Assembly (NCBI RefSeq): GCF_004354365.1 | Contig: NZ_SJCY01000003.1 | Coordinates: forward strand, 372,001-436,000 | DNA: 64,000 bases | Origin: Pedobacter changchengzhani | GTDB taxonomy: Bacteria; Bacteroidota; Bacteroidia; Sphingobacteriales; Sphingobacteriaceae | Direction of reading: 5' to 3' | Shown here: positions 36,091 to 45,904 of the stretch, piece by piece | Position numbering within the stretch: position 1 is the stretch's first letter | How the letters are laid out: each line of letters begins with the position of its first letter | Position numbers and translations under genes: made by a program | The notes under the pieces: model-generated | What the model was told of the DNA's origin: nothing | What the model saw: only the letters and a program-made list of their open reading frames with translations | The model's database searches: none

Positions 36091-36870
36091 ATGATGGAAA
36101 ATAAACTAGCCAACGCTTATTATTCTGGCACCAGCGGTTTAATTTTACCGGTTCCAAATAAAGAATTTTATCCAATCGAGTTTAAAGATAAAAGCCGGCT
36201 TTGCTACTACAGTTCGTTAATGAATAGCATCGAAATTAACAGTTCCTTTTATAAAATTCCTCAACCTTCAACTGTAAAAAAGTGGTTAACGGAGGTTCAT
36301 CCCGATTTCAAGTTTACGTTTAAATTGTTCAAAGAAATTACACACAGTAAAAACCTTATTTTTGATCAAAATTTAACCAATCTTTTCTTTACAGCAATCA
36401 ATCAGGTTAACAATCAAAAAGGTTGTTTATTGGTTCAATTGCCACCAAGTATTCGCATCGGCAATTTTAAGCAGTTAGAAAATCTTATGTTTTCGCTCAC
36501 AAATCACAACGAAGAACCGCAATGGAAAATCGCCTTTGAATTTAGACATCCATCACTCTACGTAAATGAAGTTTACGAGTTGCTCAAAAGTTTTAATTTG
36601 GGCTTGGTTATGCACGATAAAGGGATTGCGAGTACGCCAGTGATGCAGGTTGAAACAGATTTTGTTTATCTGCGTTTTCATGGTCCGGGTGGAAATTACC
36701 GCGGAAGTTATGAAGACGATGTGTTGAGTGAATATGCAGGTTATATTGCAGATTGGTTGGGGCAAAACAAGCAAGTATTTTTATATTTTAACAACACAAT
36801 GGGTAATGCATATTCCAATTTAAACACTTTGAGCGCAATGGTAAATGAGAAAATAAGTATCTTATTATAG
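36091..36870 (+). CDS. DUF72 domain-containing protein
   Basis: The 259-residue soluble protein shows the DUF72 pattern. It starts near YYSGTSGLILP, with EINSSFYKIP, KFTFKLFKEITH, FEFRHPSLY, and near the C-terminus YLRFHGPGGNYRGSY, then LYFNNTMGNAYSN. The fold is a TIM-barrel-like one with a probable nucleic-acid or nuclease-related role that has not been proven. An ATGATG pair marks the start. It is transcribed alone, and a structured palindromic element follows at 36933. Confidence 0.9.
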   Translation: MMENKLANAYYSGTSGLILPVPNKEFYPIEFKDKSRLCYYSSLMNSIEINSSFYKIPQPSTVKKWLTEVHPDFKFTFKLFKEITHSKNLIFDQNLTNLFFTAINQVNNQKGCLLVQLPPSIRIGNFKQLENLMFSLTNHNEEPQWKIAFEFRHPSLYVNEVYELLKSFNLGLVMHDKGIASTPVMQVETDFVYLRFHGPGGNYRGSYEDDVLSEYAGYIADWLGQNKQVFLYFNNTMGNAYSNLNTLSAMVNEKISILL

Positions 36871-36932
36871 CTTGTGTCTTAAGTTTTTTGAAAACGAACG
36901 GTTCTGTTCTCTGTGGCAGACTTCAGTCCCGC

Positions 36933-37007
36933 CCTTTGCTAAATGCCGAAAAGCCCGATAAAAAATCGGGACGGCATACCGCTTTCGGTCGGGTTTATAA
37001 ACAAAGG
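36933..37007. repeat. Nested palindromic element (three stems inside one)
   Basis: An outer pair CCTTTG/CAAAGG (36933-36938 and 37002-37007) encloses a stem ATGCCG/CGGCAT, which itself holds CCCGAT/ATCGGG (36954-36970). A separate ACCG-CTTT-CGGT hairpin lies at 36978-36989. It is GC-rich against its surroundings. It looks like a dispersed intergenic repeat or a structured RNA, and no protein frame fits. Confidence 0.6.
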
Positions 37008-37095
37008 TTGCAAATCGCCGATTCCTGCTCAAAGAAAAATCGTTGCGGTAAATTCTATAAATGTTTTTACTAATATTGTCGAATAAATAATTCTT

Positions 37096-38433
37096 ATGGC
37101 TTCTACCGTTTTGATCATTGATGATGAAATTAAAATCCGCAGCTTATTGGCGAGGATTATAGAATTGGAAGGCTTTGAAGTTCTTCAGGCAAAGGATGCA
37201 AAAGAAGGATTAAGAACACTTTCCATTTACGATGTAATGGTTGTGGTTAGCGATGTAAAATTGCCCGATGCAAATGGTGTTGAACTGGTTAAGCAAATTA
37301 AATTAATCAAGCCGTACGTAGAAGTAATTAATCTTACTGCTTATGGAACCATATCCGATGGCGTTTTGGCGATTAAAAATGGTGCGTTTGATTATTTAAC
37401 CAAAGGTGATGATAACGACAAGATTATCCCATTGGTTTACAAAGCAGAAGAAAAAGCAAAACTTCAAGAACGGCTCTACAAGCTCGAGCGTAAAATTTCT
37501 AATCAGTATAGTTTCCAATCAATTTTGGGTCAATCTAAAGCCATTAAAGAGGCCATTAATTTAGCTCAAAAAGTTGCTGTTACCGATACAACTGTGCTTT
37601 TGCTCGGCGAAACCGGAACAGGAAAGGAAGTTTTTGCACAAGCCATTCACTTTGAAAGTACGAGAAGAAATAAGTCTTTTGTTGCTTTAAACTGTAGCGG
37701 TTTTAGTCCCGAGCTATTAGAAAGCGAACTTTTTGGTTATAAAGCTGGCGCATTTACAGGCGCCTTAAAAGATAAAAAAGGACTTGTAGAAGAAGCAGAC
37801 GGTGGAACACTATTTTTAGATGAAATAGGAGAGATGAATTTAGATCTTCAGGCAAAATTACTTCGAGTTTTAGAGAGCCAATCGTTTATTAAAGTAGGTT
37901 CAACGGTAACAAGTAATGTTAATGTTCGCATATTGGCAGCAACTAACCGCAACCTTAAAGCAGAAGCAGATGCCGGTCGTTTCCGTTTGGATCTGTATTA
38001 CCGTTTATCAGTTTTCGCTGTAGAATTACCAGCTTTGCGCAACAGAAAAGAAGATATTGTTCCGTTGGCAAATTTTTACCTAAAAGAATTTGCGAACAAA
38101 ACCAATCGTGCAAAACTATCAATGAGCGATAAGTTGATTGATGCATTAACGCTCCAATATTGGAAAGGAAATGTTCGGGAACTTAAAAATGTACTCGAAC
38201 GTTTAGTTATTTTATCAAACGGAGATGTTTTGGACACAGATTTATTGCCGATAGAATTTTTCATCAACCAAGAAAATAGCAATGCATTGGATTTGCAGAG
38301 CATTGAAAAAAAACACATTCAAAAAGTGCTGTTTTATACCAAAGGAAATAAAACAGAAACTGCTAAACTTTTAAACATAGGATTAACCACTTTATATCGG
38401 AAAATTGAAGAATATAAAATTGAAATGAGCTAA
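37096..38433 (+). CDS. NtrC-type sigma-54 response regulator, probable Kdp activator
   Basis: The 445-residue regulator has three domains. A receiver carries acidic residues DD(9-10) and phospho-acceptor Asp53 (VSDVKLPD). An AAA+ sigma-54 interaction domain has Walker A GETGTGK at 171-177 and GAFTGA at 218-223, the loop that touches sigma-54. A C-terminal Fis-type helix-turn-helix follows (ETAKLLNIGLTTLYRKI). It stands directly upstream of the kdp genes and a sigma-54-like promoter, in the place where an OmpR-type KdpE would be expected. The histidine kinase at 45905 is its likely partner. Confidence 0.92.
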   Translation: MASTVLIIDDEIKIRSLLARIIELEGFEVLQAKDAKEGLRTLSIYDVMVVVSDVKLPDANGVELVKQIKLIKPYVEVINLTAYGTISDGVLAIKNGAFDYLTKGDDNDKIIPLVYKAEEKAKLQERLYKLERKISNQYSFQSILGQSKAIKEAINLAQKVAVTDTTVLLLGETGTGKEVFAQAIHFESTRRNKSFVALNCSGFSPELLESELFGYKAGAFTGALKDKKGLVEEADGGTLFLDEIGEMNLDLQAKLLRVLESQSFIKVGSTVTSNVNVRILAATNRNLKAEADAGRFRLDLYYRLSVFAVELPALRNRKEDIVPLANFYLKEFANKTNRAKLSMSDKLIDALTLQYWKGNVRELKNVLERLVILSNGDVLDTDLLPIEFFINQENSNALDLQSIEKKHIQKVLFYTKGNKTETAKLLNIGLTTLYRKIEEYKIEMS

Positions 38434-38467
38434 AAAAAGTATTTGCACATCCTTACCGTTTTGATAA

Positions 38468-38498
38468 AAACCCTTCCATAATGGAAGGGTTTTTTTTT
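38468..38498 (+). terminator. Terminator of the sigma-54 regulator gene
   Basis: The stem CCCTTCCA/TGGAAGGG with a 4-nt loop, extended by AAA/TTT, is followed by a run of nine T. It isolates the regulator gene from the kdp operon. Confidence 0.92.
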
Positions 38499-38573
38499 GA
38501 TCAAAAATTTATAATCTATAATATATTATGTAAGTATTTAACTGTCATGCAGTTGTTAACAAAACCATGCCAA

Positions 38574-38589
38574 TGGCACAGCACTTGTA
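38574..38589 (+). promoter_or_regulatory. Candidate sigma-54 promoter of the kdp operon
   Basis: TGGCAC-N5-TTGTA matches the -24/-12 consensus TGGCAC-N5-TTGCA except for one base at -12. Transcription would start near 38601, about 15 bp before the first small gene. A small palindrome AACTG-TCATG-CAGTT at 38540-38554 could be an activator site. Confidence 0.6.
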
Positions 38590-38615
38590 AATACGCATTA
38601 CAAAAACATAAAATT

Positions 38616-38699
38616 ATGCTTACAATCCTCCTCCTTTTAGCACTCCTTCTACTTTGTTGGGTTGCTTACAAATCAATTGACTGGTTCGAAAAAATTTAA
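38616..38699 (+). CDS. 27-residue membrane peptide upstream of kdpF
   Basis: The frame starts at ATG 38616 and encodes a Leu-rich single-helix peptide (MLTILLLLALLLLCWV) with a short polar end SIDWFEKI. It begins just after the predicted sigma-54 transcription start and ends 4 bp before kdpF. Its length and topology are like KdpF, but the sequence differs. A role in stabilising the Kdp complex or in regulation can only be guessed. It is too short to prove as a gene by eye, but position and composition support it. Confidence 0.55.
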   Translation: MLTILLLLALLLLCWVAYKSIDWFEKI

Positions 38700-38703
38700 A
38701 AAC

Positions 38704-38781
38704 ATGGTAGCACTATTCATTATTTCAATCGCCGTATTTCTATATATGATTTACGTCTTGATTAAACCCGAAAAATTTTAA
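38704..38781 (+). CDS. kdpF: KdpF subunit of the potassium-transporting ATPase
   Basis: This is a 25-residue single-helix peptide beginning MVALFIISIAVF and ending VLIKPEKF, which matches the KdpF ending (LIRPEKF in relatives). KdpF stabilises the KdpABC complex in the cytoplasmic membrane. It lies 9 bp before kdpA, in the canonical order. Confidence 0.85.
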   Translation: MVALFIISIAVFLYMIYVLIKPEKF

Positions 38782-38790
38782 CTAAACATT

Positions 38791-40509
38791 ATGAACACTG
38801 AATTACTTGGAATAATTGCGACTTACCTGCTCACATTGGTAATCGCAATTCCGCTAGGCATATATTTGGCAAAGGTATTTGCTGGAGAAAAAGTCTGGAC
38901 AGATTTCCTAAAGCCACTTGAGACTGGCATTTTTAAACTTTCTGGCATTAACGTTAAGGAAGAAATGAATTGGAAACAGCATTTAAAAGCACTAATGACC
39001 ATAAACTTATTGTGGTTGGTTTACGGCTTTTTTGTGCTTATCTACCAAAATAAGTTACCGCTGAATCCAGATGGTAATCCAGGTATGAGTCCTGATCTTT
39101 CATTTAACACGATTATCAGTTTTGTGGTAAACTGCAACTTACAGGATTATTCTGGAGAAACAGGACTTACTTATTTAACACAACACTTTGTAATTATGTT
39201 CTTACAATTTGTAAGTGCAGCTACTGGTATAGCAGCAGCGGTAGTATTGTTCAAAGCATTTCGCGATAAATCAACAGAGAAATTAGGTAACTTTTGGAAT
39301 TTCTTTGTAAAATCGATTACGCGTTTGCTACTTCCATTATCTATCGTTATGGCAATAATTTTAGCATTCAACGGAACGCCTACTAGTTATCAAGGTAAAG
39401 ATAAATTTATTTCAGTTCAAGGCGATACTGTAAATGTATCTAGAGGACCCGCAGCTGGAATGATAGCGATTAAACATTTGGGAACTAACGGCGGTGGCTG
39501 GTTTGGCGTGAATTCTGCGCACCCCTTAGAGAATCCAAACTATATCACAAATACCGTTGAACTTGTAGCTCAATTAATTATTCCTATCGCTATGGTTATT
39601 GCGTTTGGCATATTTATTAGACGCAGGCGGTTAGGATGGATGATATTTGGTGTAATGACAATCGGTATGCTTATGTTACTGATTCCAATGGTTCAGTCGG
39701 AAATCGGTGGAAATCCTGCAATAGCTAAAATGGGGATTTCGCAATTAACTGGTTCCATGGAAGGAAAAGAGGTGAGATTTGGCCCAGCTATTTCTGCGTA
39801 TTGGAGCACCGTTACTACTATAATTTCTACTGGATCGGTTAACAGTATGCACGATAGTACAATGCCGATGAGCGGTACTTGGCAAATGTTGGGTATGATG
39901 ATAAACTCCTTTTACGGTGGTTGTGGTGTAGGGATACTGAATTATTTTATCTATTTAATTATTGCAGTTTTCATTTCTGGACTAATGGTTGGTAGAACAC
40001 CCGAATTCCTTGGTCATAAAGTAGAAGCTAGGGAAGTAAAAATAGCTGCGTTAATTACTTTGCTAAGTCCATTTTTAATTCTAGTTGGAACAGCATTATC
40101 CAGTTATATATTAGTAAACCATCCAAGCGCCGAGTGGGCAGTGCAACCAAAAACATGGCTAAACAACCCGAGTTTTCATGGTTTCTCAGAAATGCTATAT
40201 CAATATACATCTTCAAATGCCAACAACGGTTCTGGTTTTGAAGGCTTAGGAGATAACAATGTATTTTGGAACGTTACTGCCGGTGTCATCATGTTCTTAG
40301 GTCGCTTTCTTCCGATCATAGGACCTATTGCCATTGCCGGATTATTAGGTGCAAAAAAATACGTTCCTGAATCAACTGGTACTTTGAAAGCAGATACGTT
40401 AACATTTAGTTTGATGACTTTTGCTGTAATAATGGTGTTAAATGCACTTTCTTACTTCCCTGCATTAACGTTAGGGCCAATAGCAGAATACTTTACGCTA
40501 ATTAAATAA
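38791..40509 (+). CDS. kdpA: Potassium-transporting ATPase subunit KdpA
   Basis: The 572-residue polytopic protein forms the potassium channel part of KdpFABC. It has the four selectivity-loop regions of the SKT family, seen in [32 protein letters not shown], a central [11 protein letters not shown] and [11 protein letters not shown]. About ten membrane segments cover the chain. Length is close to the 557 of E. coli. kdpB starts 8 bp later. Confidence 0.96.
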   Translation: MNTELLGIIATYLLTLVIAIPLGIYLAKVFAGEKVWTDFLKPLETGIFKLSGINVKEEMNWKQHLKALMTINLLWLVYGFFVLIYQNKLPLNPDGNPGMSPDLSFNTIISFVVNCNLQDYSGETGLTYLTQHFVIMFLQFVSAATGIAAAVVLFKAFRDKSTEKLGNFWNFFVKSITRLLLPLSIVMAIILAFNGTPTSYQGKDKFISVQGDTVNVSRGPAAGMIAIKHLGTNGGGWFGVNSAHPLENPNYITNTVELVAQLIIPIAMVIAFGIFIRRRRLGWMIFGVMTIGMLMLLIPMVQSEIGGNPAIAKMGISQLTGSMEGKEVRFGPAISAYWSTVTTIISTGSVNSMHDSTMPMSGTWQMLGMMINSFYGGCGVGILNYFIYLIIAVFISGLMVGRTPEFLGHKVEAREVKIAALITLLSPFLILVGTALSSYILVNHPSAEWAVQPKTWLNNPSFHGFSEMLYQYTSSNANNGSGFEGLGDNNVFWNVTAGVIMFLGRFLPIIGPIAIAGLLGAKKYVPESTGTLKADTLTFSLMTFAVIMVLNALSYFPALTLGPIAEYFTLIK

Positions 40510-40517
40510 AAAATAAA

Positions 40518-42545
40518 ATGAAATCTCAAAATAGATTATTTGAACCTGCGCTAGTGCAAACTGCACTAAAACAGTCATTCATCAAGTTAGATCCTCGGGT
40601 GATGATTAAAAACCCGGTGATGTTTACTGTAGAGGTTGGTACTGCCGTTATGGCTTATGTTACCGTTTACTCCATTAATCACGCTGATCAAGGATCACCA
40701 ATTTACAATTTCTCCATCTTTATTATTTTGCTACTTACTGTGCTTTTTGCAAATTTTGCTGAAGCCATTGCAGAAGCGAGGGGAAAGGCGCAAGCAGATT
40801 CTTTAAGAAAAACTCGTGAAGAAACTCCAGCAAAAGTGCTTTTGCCAGATGGAACAATCGAGACCAGATCATCAGCTTTGCTGAGAAAAGGTGACGTATT
40901 TATGTGCGAAACAGGAGATACCATTCCAACCGATGGAGAAATTATTGAAGGTATTGCTACCATAGATGAATCAGCAATTACTGGAGAATCTGCACCAGTA
41001 ATTCGCGAGTCAGGAGGTGATAAATCTTCAGTAACGGGTGGTACAAAAGTATTGTCAGATCAGATTAAAGTAATGGTTAATACCCAACCTGGCGAAAGCT
41101 TTTTGGATAAGATGATTGCTTTGGTGGAAGGTGCCTCGCGCCAGAAAACGCCTAATGAAATTGCACTAACCATATTATTAGCAAGTTTTACGCTGGTATT
41201 TATCATTGTTTGCATCACATTAAAACCATTTGCAGATTACGCAAATACGCCAATTACAGTTGCTGCATTAATTTCTCTTTTCGTTTGTTTAATTCCAACT
41301 ACAATCGGTGGTTTATTATCGGCGATCGGTATTGCTGGAATGGACCGTGCGTTAAGAGCGAATGTAATTACGAAATCGGGTAAAGCTGTAGAAACTGCAG
41401 GCGATATTGATGTATTGCTTTTGGATAAAACTGGAACAATTACCATTGGCAACCGTAAAGCAACCAATTTTTACCCAACAGCAGGCGTAAGTGTAGATGC
41501 TTTTACTGATGCTTGTGTGATGAGTTCATTAGCGGATGAAACCCCAGAGGGAAAATCCATCATTGAATTAGCGAGCGAGCAAGGATTTAAAAATTCTGGC
41601 ATACCTTCAGGTTCAACGTTCATCAAGTTTACTGCCGAAACCCGTTCAAGTGGTTTGGATACTTTGGATGGACGAAGAATTAGAAAAGGAGCTTCTGATT
41701 CAATCAAAAACATAGTGGAAAAAGCAGGAAATATTTTTCCTTTAGATATTCAAGAAAGTGTAAAAAAGGTTGCTTCAAACGGAGGAACGCCATTGGTAGT
41801 TTCAGAAAATGAAAAAGCAATGGGCGTAATTGAATTGCAGGACATTATTAAACCAGGCATCAGCGAGCGTTTTGAGCGTTTGCGCAAAATGGGTGTTAAA
41901 ACCGTAATGGTTACTGGTGATAATCCTTTAACTGCAAAATATATAGCCGAAAAAGCGGGTGTAGATGATTTTATCGCGGAAGCAAAACCTGAGGATAAGA
42001 TGAACTATATTAAAGATGAACAAGCTTTAGGTAAGTTGGTTGCAATGATGGGCGACGGAACAAATGATGCACCTGCATTGGCTCAGGCAGATGTTGGCGT
42101 GGCCATGAATAGTGGAACACAAGCGGCAAAAGAAGCCGGCAACATGGTTGATTTAGATAATGACCCAACTAAATTAATTGAGATTGTGGAAATTGGAAAG
42201 CAGTTACTAATTACACGTGGTACGTTAACTACTTTCTCTATCGCAAATGATGTAGCAAAATATTTTGCCATTGTACCTGCACTATTTATTGCCTCAATCC
42301 CAGCTTTGCAACGCCTAAATATTATGGGTTTGCATAGTCCTGAAAGTGCAATTCTTTCAGCTGTGATTTTTAATGCAATCATAATACCAATATTGATACC
42401 GCTTGCACTGAAAGGTGTAGAATATAAACCGATTGGCGCAAGTGCGTTGTTACGTAGAAATTTGCTTATTTATGGTTTGGGTGGCGTTATTGCACCTTTC
42501 ATAGGCATTAAAATAATTGATTTGGTTGTCGGACTTTTGGTGTAA
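40518..42545 (+). CDS. kdpB: Potassium-transporting ATPase ATP-binding subunit KdpB
   Basis: This 675-residue P-type ATPase has the phosphorylated Asp303 in DKTGTIT, the actuator motif TGES, the hinge [16 protein letters not shown], and nucleotide-site segments KGASDSI and [14 protein letters not shown]. It hydrolyses ATP to drive potassium uptake through KdpA. Length is the family norm. The gap to kdpC is 176 bp, unusually long for this operon, with no terminator visible in it. Confidence 0.97.
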   Translation: MKSQNRLFEPALVQTALKQSFIKLDPRVMIKNPVMFTVEVGTAVMAYVTVYSINHADQGSPIYNFSIFIILLLTVLFANFAEAIAEARGKAQADSLRKTREETPAKVLLPDGTIETRSSALLRKGDVFMCETGDTIPTDGEIIEGIATIDESAITGESAPVIRESGGDKSSVTGGTKVLSDQIKVMVNTQPGESFLDKMIALVEGASRQKTPNEIALTILLASFTLVFIIVCITLKPFADYANTPITVAALISLFVCLIPTTIGGLLSAIGIAGMDRALRANVITKSGKAVETAGDIDVLLLDKTGTITIGNRKATNFYPTAGVSVDAFTDACVMSSLADETPEGKSIIELASEQGFKNSGIPSGSTFIKFTAETRSSGLDTLDGRRIRKGASDSIKNIVEKAGNIFPLDIQESVKKVASNGGTPLVVSENEKAMGVIELQDIIKPGISERFERLRKMGVKTVMVTGDNPLTAKYIAEKAGVDDFIAEAKPEDKMNYIKDEQALGKLVAMMGDGTNDAPALAQADVGVAMNSGTQAAKEAGNMVDLDNDPTKLIEIVEIGKQLLITRGTLTTFSIANDVAKYFAIVPALFIASIPALQRLNIMGLHSPESAILSAVIFNAIIIPILIPLALKGVEYKPIGASALLRRNLLIYGLGGVIAPFIGIKIIDLVVGLLV

Positions 42546-42721
42546 TTCAATTTCCCTCTAATCCTGTAGAAACGTTTTTTATTTCCTTCGAAAATTAGTA
42601 AGCATTAGTTTAAGGTTAACAATATCAATTGATTTAGTGCTCTTTCGGAGCGAAAATATAAATATAAATAAATTCTCCTCAATGGTCCTTAGACAATTTC
42701 AGGATGATAAAACTTAATAAA

Positions 42722-43288
42722 ATGAAAAAATACATCATACAATCTGTACGCCTTACAGCAGTTTTACTTGTTTTGTTGTGCGTAATCTATCCATTATTCA
42801 TTATGCTAATCGGCCGGTTTACTAAAGGTGAAGGTGGTGGAGAAAAAATAATGAAAGACGGCAAAGTAGTTGGTTATGCTGCCATTGGTCAATCATTTAC
42901 CAAGCCAGAATATTTCTGGAGCCGGCCATCGGCAGTTGATTACAAAGCCGATGGTTCTGGTGGTTCTAATAAAGGCCCATCCAATCCCGAGTATTTAAAA
43001 CAGGTAGCTGACCGGATTGATACCGTACTGAAATATAACCCAACGGTTAAAAGAGCTGATATTCCTGCAGATTTAGTTACGGCTTCTGGTAGTGGTTTGG
43101 ATCCGAATATTTCTGAGCAAGCTGCAAAGATTCAAATATCGAGAATTGCAACGATCAGAAAATTGGATGAATCTAAGTTGAAAGATCTTATTGCAAAAAA
43201 TACCGAAAAGCCATTTTTAGGCTTATTTGGGCCATCAAAAATTAATGTGTTAAAGCTAAATGTGGCTTTAGATGAACTTGGGAAATAG
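42722..43288 (+). CDS. kdpC: Potassium-transporting ATPase subunit KdpC
   Basis: The 188-residue protein has one N-terminal membrane helix (about 12-32) and a periplasmic domain with the KdpC signatures GQSFTKPEYFWSRPSA, GSGGSNKGPSNP and ASGSGLDPNIS. It is an assembly and affinity factor of the pump. The ATG at 42722 (MKKYIIQSVR) is preferred to one 18 bp upstream. Confidence 0.95.
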   Translation: MKKYIIQSVRLTAVLLVLLCVIYPLFIMLIGRFTKGEGGGEKIMKDGKVVGYAAIGQSFTKPEYFWSRPSAVDYKADGSGGSNKGPSNPEYLKQVADRIDTVLKYNPTVKRADIPADLVTASGSGLDPNISEQAAKIQISRIATIRKLDESKLKDLIAKNTEKPFLGLFGPSKINVLKLNVALDELGK

Positions 43289-43382
43289 GTGTTGAGATAA
43301 ATGTGTAGGAAATAAGGAATAGAAAGAAGGAAATAGGCACATATGCGATAAGAATCGGCGCAAATAAATTGTCGATTTTAAA

Positions 43383-43428
43383 AGCAAAGTAACGAAATGC
43401 AGGTAGCCATCTGGTCAATTCCCTATTT
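43383..43428. repeat. 46-bp intergenic repeat, copy 1
   Basis: This differs at two of 46 positions from 44665-44710. Both copies are preceded by purine-rich GGAAATAGG words, and the copy ends in CCTATTT, which is complementary to those words. The two copies flank the porin gene in the same orientation. Confidence 0.8.
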
Positions 43429-43486
43429 GTATTGTCAATTCCATACCATTCAATCAACTTCCATTTAAAATTAATAATAATAGAAA

Positions 43487-44557
43487 ATGAAAAAACTAGT
43501 AATAGCTGCTGTTGCTTTTTTTACAGCATCAAACATACACGCTCAAGAACAATCAAAAATAAAGTTTTCGGGTTATTTAGAAACTTATTACGGTTATGAT
43601 TTTAATAAACCCGCTGATAACAACAGACCAGGATTTATCTATTCTCATAACAGAACAAATGAGGTAAATTTAAACTTAGGTTTTATAAAAGGAGCTTATG
43701 ATGATGGTTTGATAAGGGCAAATTTCGCGGTAATGATGGGTACTTACGCAAATGCTAATCTAGCTTCAGAGCCAGGCGTGCTAAAAAATATATATGAAGC
43801 AAATGCTGGTATAAAACTTTCTAAAACTGCCAATTTATGGTTGGATGCAGGAATTTTTTCATCCCATATTGGTTTCGAAAGTGCAATTTCTAAAGATTGT
43901 GCAGTGCTAACCCGCAATATTTCTTCGGAAAATACGCCTTTCTATGAATCAGGCGTAAAGCTTTCTTATGCTACGGAAGACAATAAATTTTTGGCAACAC
44001 TTTTATATCTTAATGGCTGGCAACGCATAACCCGACAATTGGGCAACAACAAGCCTGCCGGTGGTTTACAATTAACATGGAAGCCTACCGATAAAATAAC
44101 GGTAAACTATAGTAATTATTTAGGTACAGAAGGTGCCGATTCGGTTCGGGTAACTCGTTTTTATAACGATGTTTACGGTATATTTCAATTAACCGATAAA
44201 TTGGGCTTAACGGTAGGTTTCGATTACGGTACACAACAAAAATCGAAGACAGATAAAAGTAAAAATGAAGTACTTTCTCCAGTTGCAATTCTTCAATATA
44301 AATTTGATCCAAAATGGTCTTTAGCTGGTCGAGTTGAGTATTACGAAGATACCAACGGAATATTTATTTCTACAGGAACTCCAGACGGATTCAAAACCAA
44401 AGGTTATTCGTTAAATTTAGATTATGCACCTATAGCTAACGCGGTAATTCGATTAGAAGGAAAAGTGTACGACAGTAAAGATAAAATTTTTGAGAGAGGA
44501 ATTTCCAACGTAAATAATAATGCCGCGCTCACTGCGAGCTTTGCAGTTAGTTTTTAA
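43487..44557 (+). CDS. Outer-membrane beta-barrel porin in the kdp locus
   Basis: The 356-residue protein has a signal peptide cleaved after NIHAQ, then amphipathic beta strands throughout (FSGYLETYYGYDFNK, EVNLNLGFIKGAYDDG, LWLDAGIFSSHIGFES) and a C-terminal Phe (ALTASFAVSF). It resembles the OmpL/BBP2-like outer-membrane proteins of Bacteroidota. Its place between kdpC and the sensor genes suggests that it lets potassium or other small solutes pass the outer membrane when Kdp is induced. That role is inferred from position only. Confidence 0.85.
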   Translation: MKKLVIAAVAFFTASNIHAQEQSKIKFSGYLETYYGYDFNKPADNNRPGFIYSHNRTNEVNLNLGFIKGAYDDGLIRANFAVMMGTYANANLASEPGVLKNIYEANAGIKLSKTANLWLDAGIFSSHIGFESAISKDCAVLTRNISSENTPFYESGVKLSYATEDNKFLATLLYLNGWQRITRQLGNNKPAGGLQLTWKPTDKITVNYSNYLGTEGADSVRVTRFYNDVYGIFQLTDKLGLTVGFDYGTQQKSKTDKSKNEVLSPVAILQYKFDPKWSLAGRVEYYEDTNGIFISTGTPDGFKTKGYSLNLDYAPIANAVIRLEGKVYDSKDKIFERGISNVNNNAALTASFAVSF

Positions 44558-44664
44558 TTTTGAGAGGGGAATAGGAAATAAGTAATAGGAAAATGAAGGA
44601 GGGAAATAGGAAATGGATAGAGAGGCAGTAAACAATCGCAACAGTAAATTTCTAAAAAAAGAAG

Positions 44665-44710
44665 AGCAAAGTAACGAAATGCAGGCAGCCATCTGATCAA
44701 TTCCCTATTT
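44665..44710. repeat. 46-bp intergenic repeat, copy 2
   Basis: This is the second copy of the element at 43383-43428, between the porin gene and the KdpD-like gene. Here the GGAAATAGG word (44604-44612) and CCTATTTCC (44704-44712) form a perfect inverted pair around the copy. Confidence 0.8.
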
Positions 44711-44777
44711 CCCATTCACAATTCTCAAACTAGACACTTATTCTATTCCCTAACAAAGCATTAAACGATAAATAAAC

Positions 44778-45890
44778 ATGGCAGACATTAGCGGGTTTCT
44801 TGATTTAGTTAAAACAAATCGAAGAGGTAAATTGAAAATTTACATCGGTATGAGTGCTGGCGTGGGTAAAACCTATCGCATGTTGCAAGAGGCACATTCT
44901 TTGTTGCGCAACGGCATTAATGTTCGAATTGGTTACATAGAGACCCATTTACGCGAAGAAACGCATGCTTTATTGGATGGTTTACCGATTATTCCGAGGC
45001 GGAAAATTTTTTATAAGGGGAAAGAATTAGCGGAAATGGATTTGCAGGCCATTTTAAATGCTCACCCAGAAATTGTTATTGTTGATGAACTTGCCCATAG
45101 CAATATGGAAGGCAGCAAAAACGCAAAACGCTGGCAAGATGTTTATGATATTTTAGAAGCCGGTATAAGTGTTATTTCTGCAGTAAATATCCAGCACCTT
45201 GAAAGTATTAATGAAGAAATTGAGCAAATTACAGGTGTGGTTGTAACAGAGCGTATTCCCGATAAAATACTCGAAATTGCTGACGAAATTGTAAACATAG
45301 ATTTAACGGCTGATGAACTATTAAGTCGTTTAAAAGAAGGTAAAATTTATAAAAACCATAAAATTGAGCAGGCACTGAACAATTTTTTTAAACCCGAAAC
45401 AATTTTACAACTTCGCGAGCTTGCTTTAAAAGAAGTTGCGCATCAGGTGGAAAGAAAGGTTAATAGCGAAGTGCCTAAGCAGATAAAGCTGCGGTCGGAA
45501 AAGTTTTTAGCTTGCATTTCATCAAATGAAGAGACTGCAAAAGTTGTGATTAGAAAAACAGCACGGTTGGCTTCTTATTATCATTCATCATGGATTGTTT
45601 TATACGTTCAAAACAGCTCAGAAAATGCCGAAAAAATTAAGCTTGATAAGCAAAGATTTTTGCTAAACAATTTCAAATTAGCCACAACTTTAGGTGCCGA
45701 AGTTATTCGTGTTAAAAGTGATGAAGTAACAAAAACAATTATCAGAATTGCAGAAGAGAAAGAAGTGACCACCATTTGTATTGGAAAACCACATTTTAGT
45801 CTCTTTCAGCTTATTTTGAGTACTAGCGTATTTAATCAACTCCTCAAGGCCATGGCTAAAAAAGATACAGACCTTGTTATTTTATCTTAA
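44778..45890 (+). CDS. kdpD: KdpD-like sensor module without kinase domain
   Basis: The 370-residue protein contains only the cytoplasmic N-terminus of KdpD. The KdpD domain has Walker A GMSAGVGKT (24-32) and DELAHSN (103-109), followed by a universal-stress-like domain from about 240 (FLACISSNEETAKVVIRKTARL). The membrane helices and kinase core that follow in E. coli KdpD are absent, and the frame ends in a normal stop. The next gene, 14 bp downstream, encodes a complete histidine kinase, so the sensor appears split over two proteins. Confidence 0.92.
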   Translation: MADISGFLDLVKTNRRGKLKIYIGMSAGVGKTYRMLQEAHSLLRNGINVRIGYIETHLREETHALLDGLPIIPRRKIFYKGKELAEMDLQAILNAHPEIVIVDELAHSNMEGSKNAKRWQDVYDILEAGISVISAVNIQHLESINEEIEQITGVVVTERIPDKILEIADEIVNIDLTADELLSRLKEGKIYKNHKIEQALNNFFKPETILQLRELALKEVAHQVERKVNSEVPKQIKLRSEKFLACISSNEETAKVVIRKTARLASYYHSSWIVLYVQNSSENAEKIKLDKQRFLLNNFKLATTLGAEVIRVKSDEVTKTIIRIAEEKEVTTICIGKPHFSLFQLILSTSVFNQLLKAMAKKDTDLVILS

Positions 45891-45904
45891 ATTTAATTTC
45901 TGAA

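Noticed and set aside
36888-37073. 61-residue plus-strand frame
   Set aside because: It runs through the nested palindromic element and has a low-complexity, Cys/Lys/Arg-rich translation with no resemblance to a protein family.
38481-38699. 72-residue frame starting before the Kdp small peptide
   Set aside because: Its first codons lie in the terminator of the regulator gene and it crosses the sigma-54 promoter. Only the last 27 codons, from 38616, fit a real gene.
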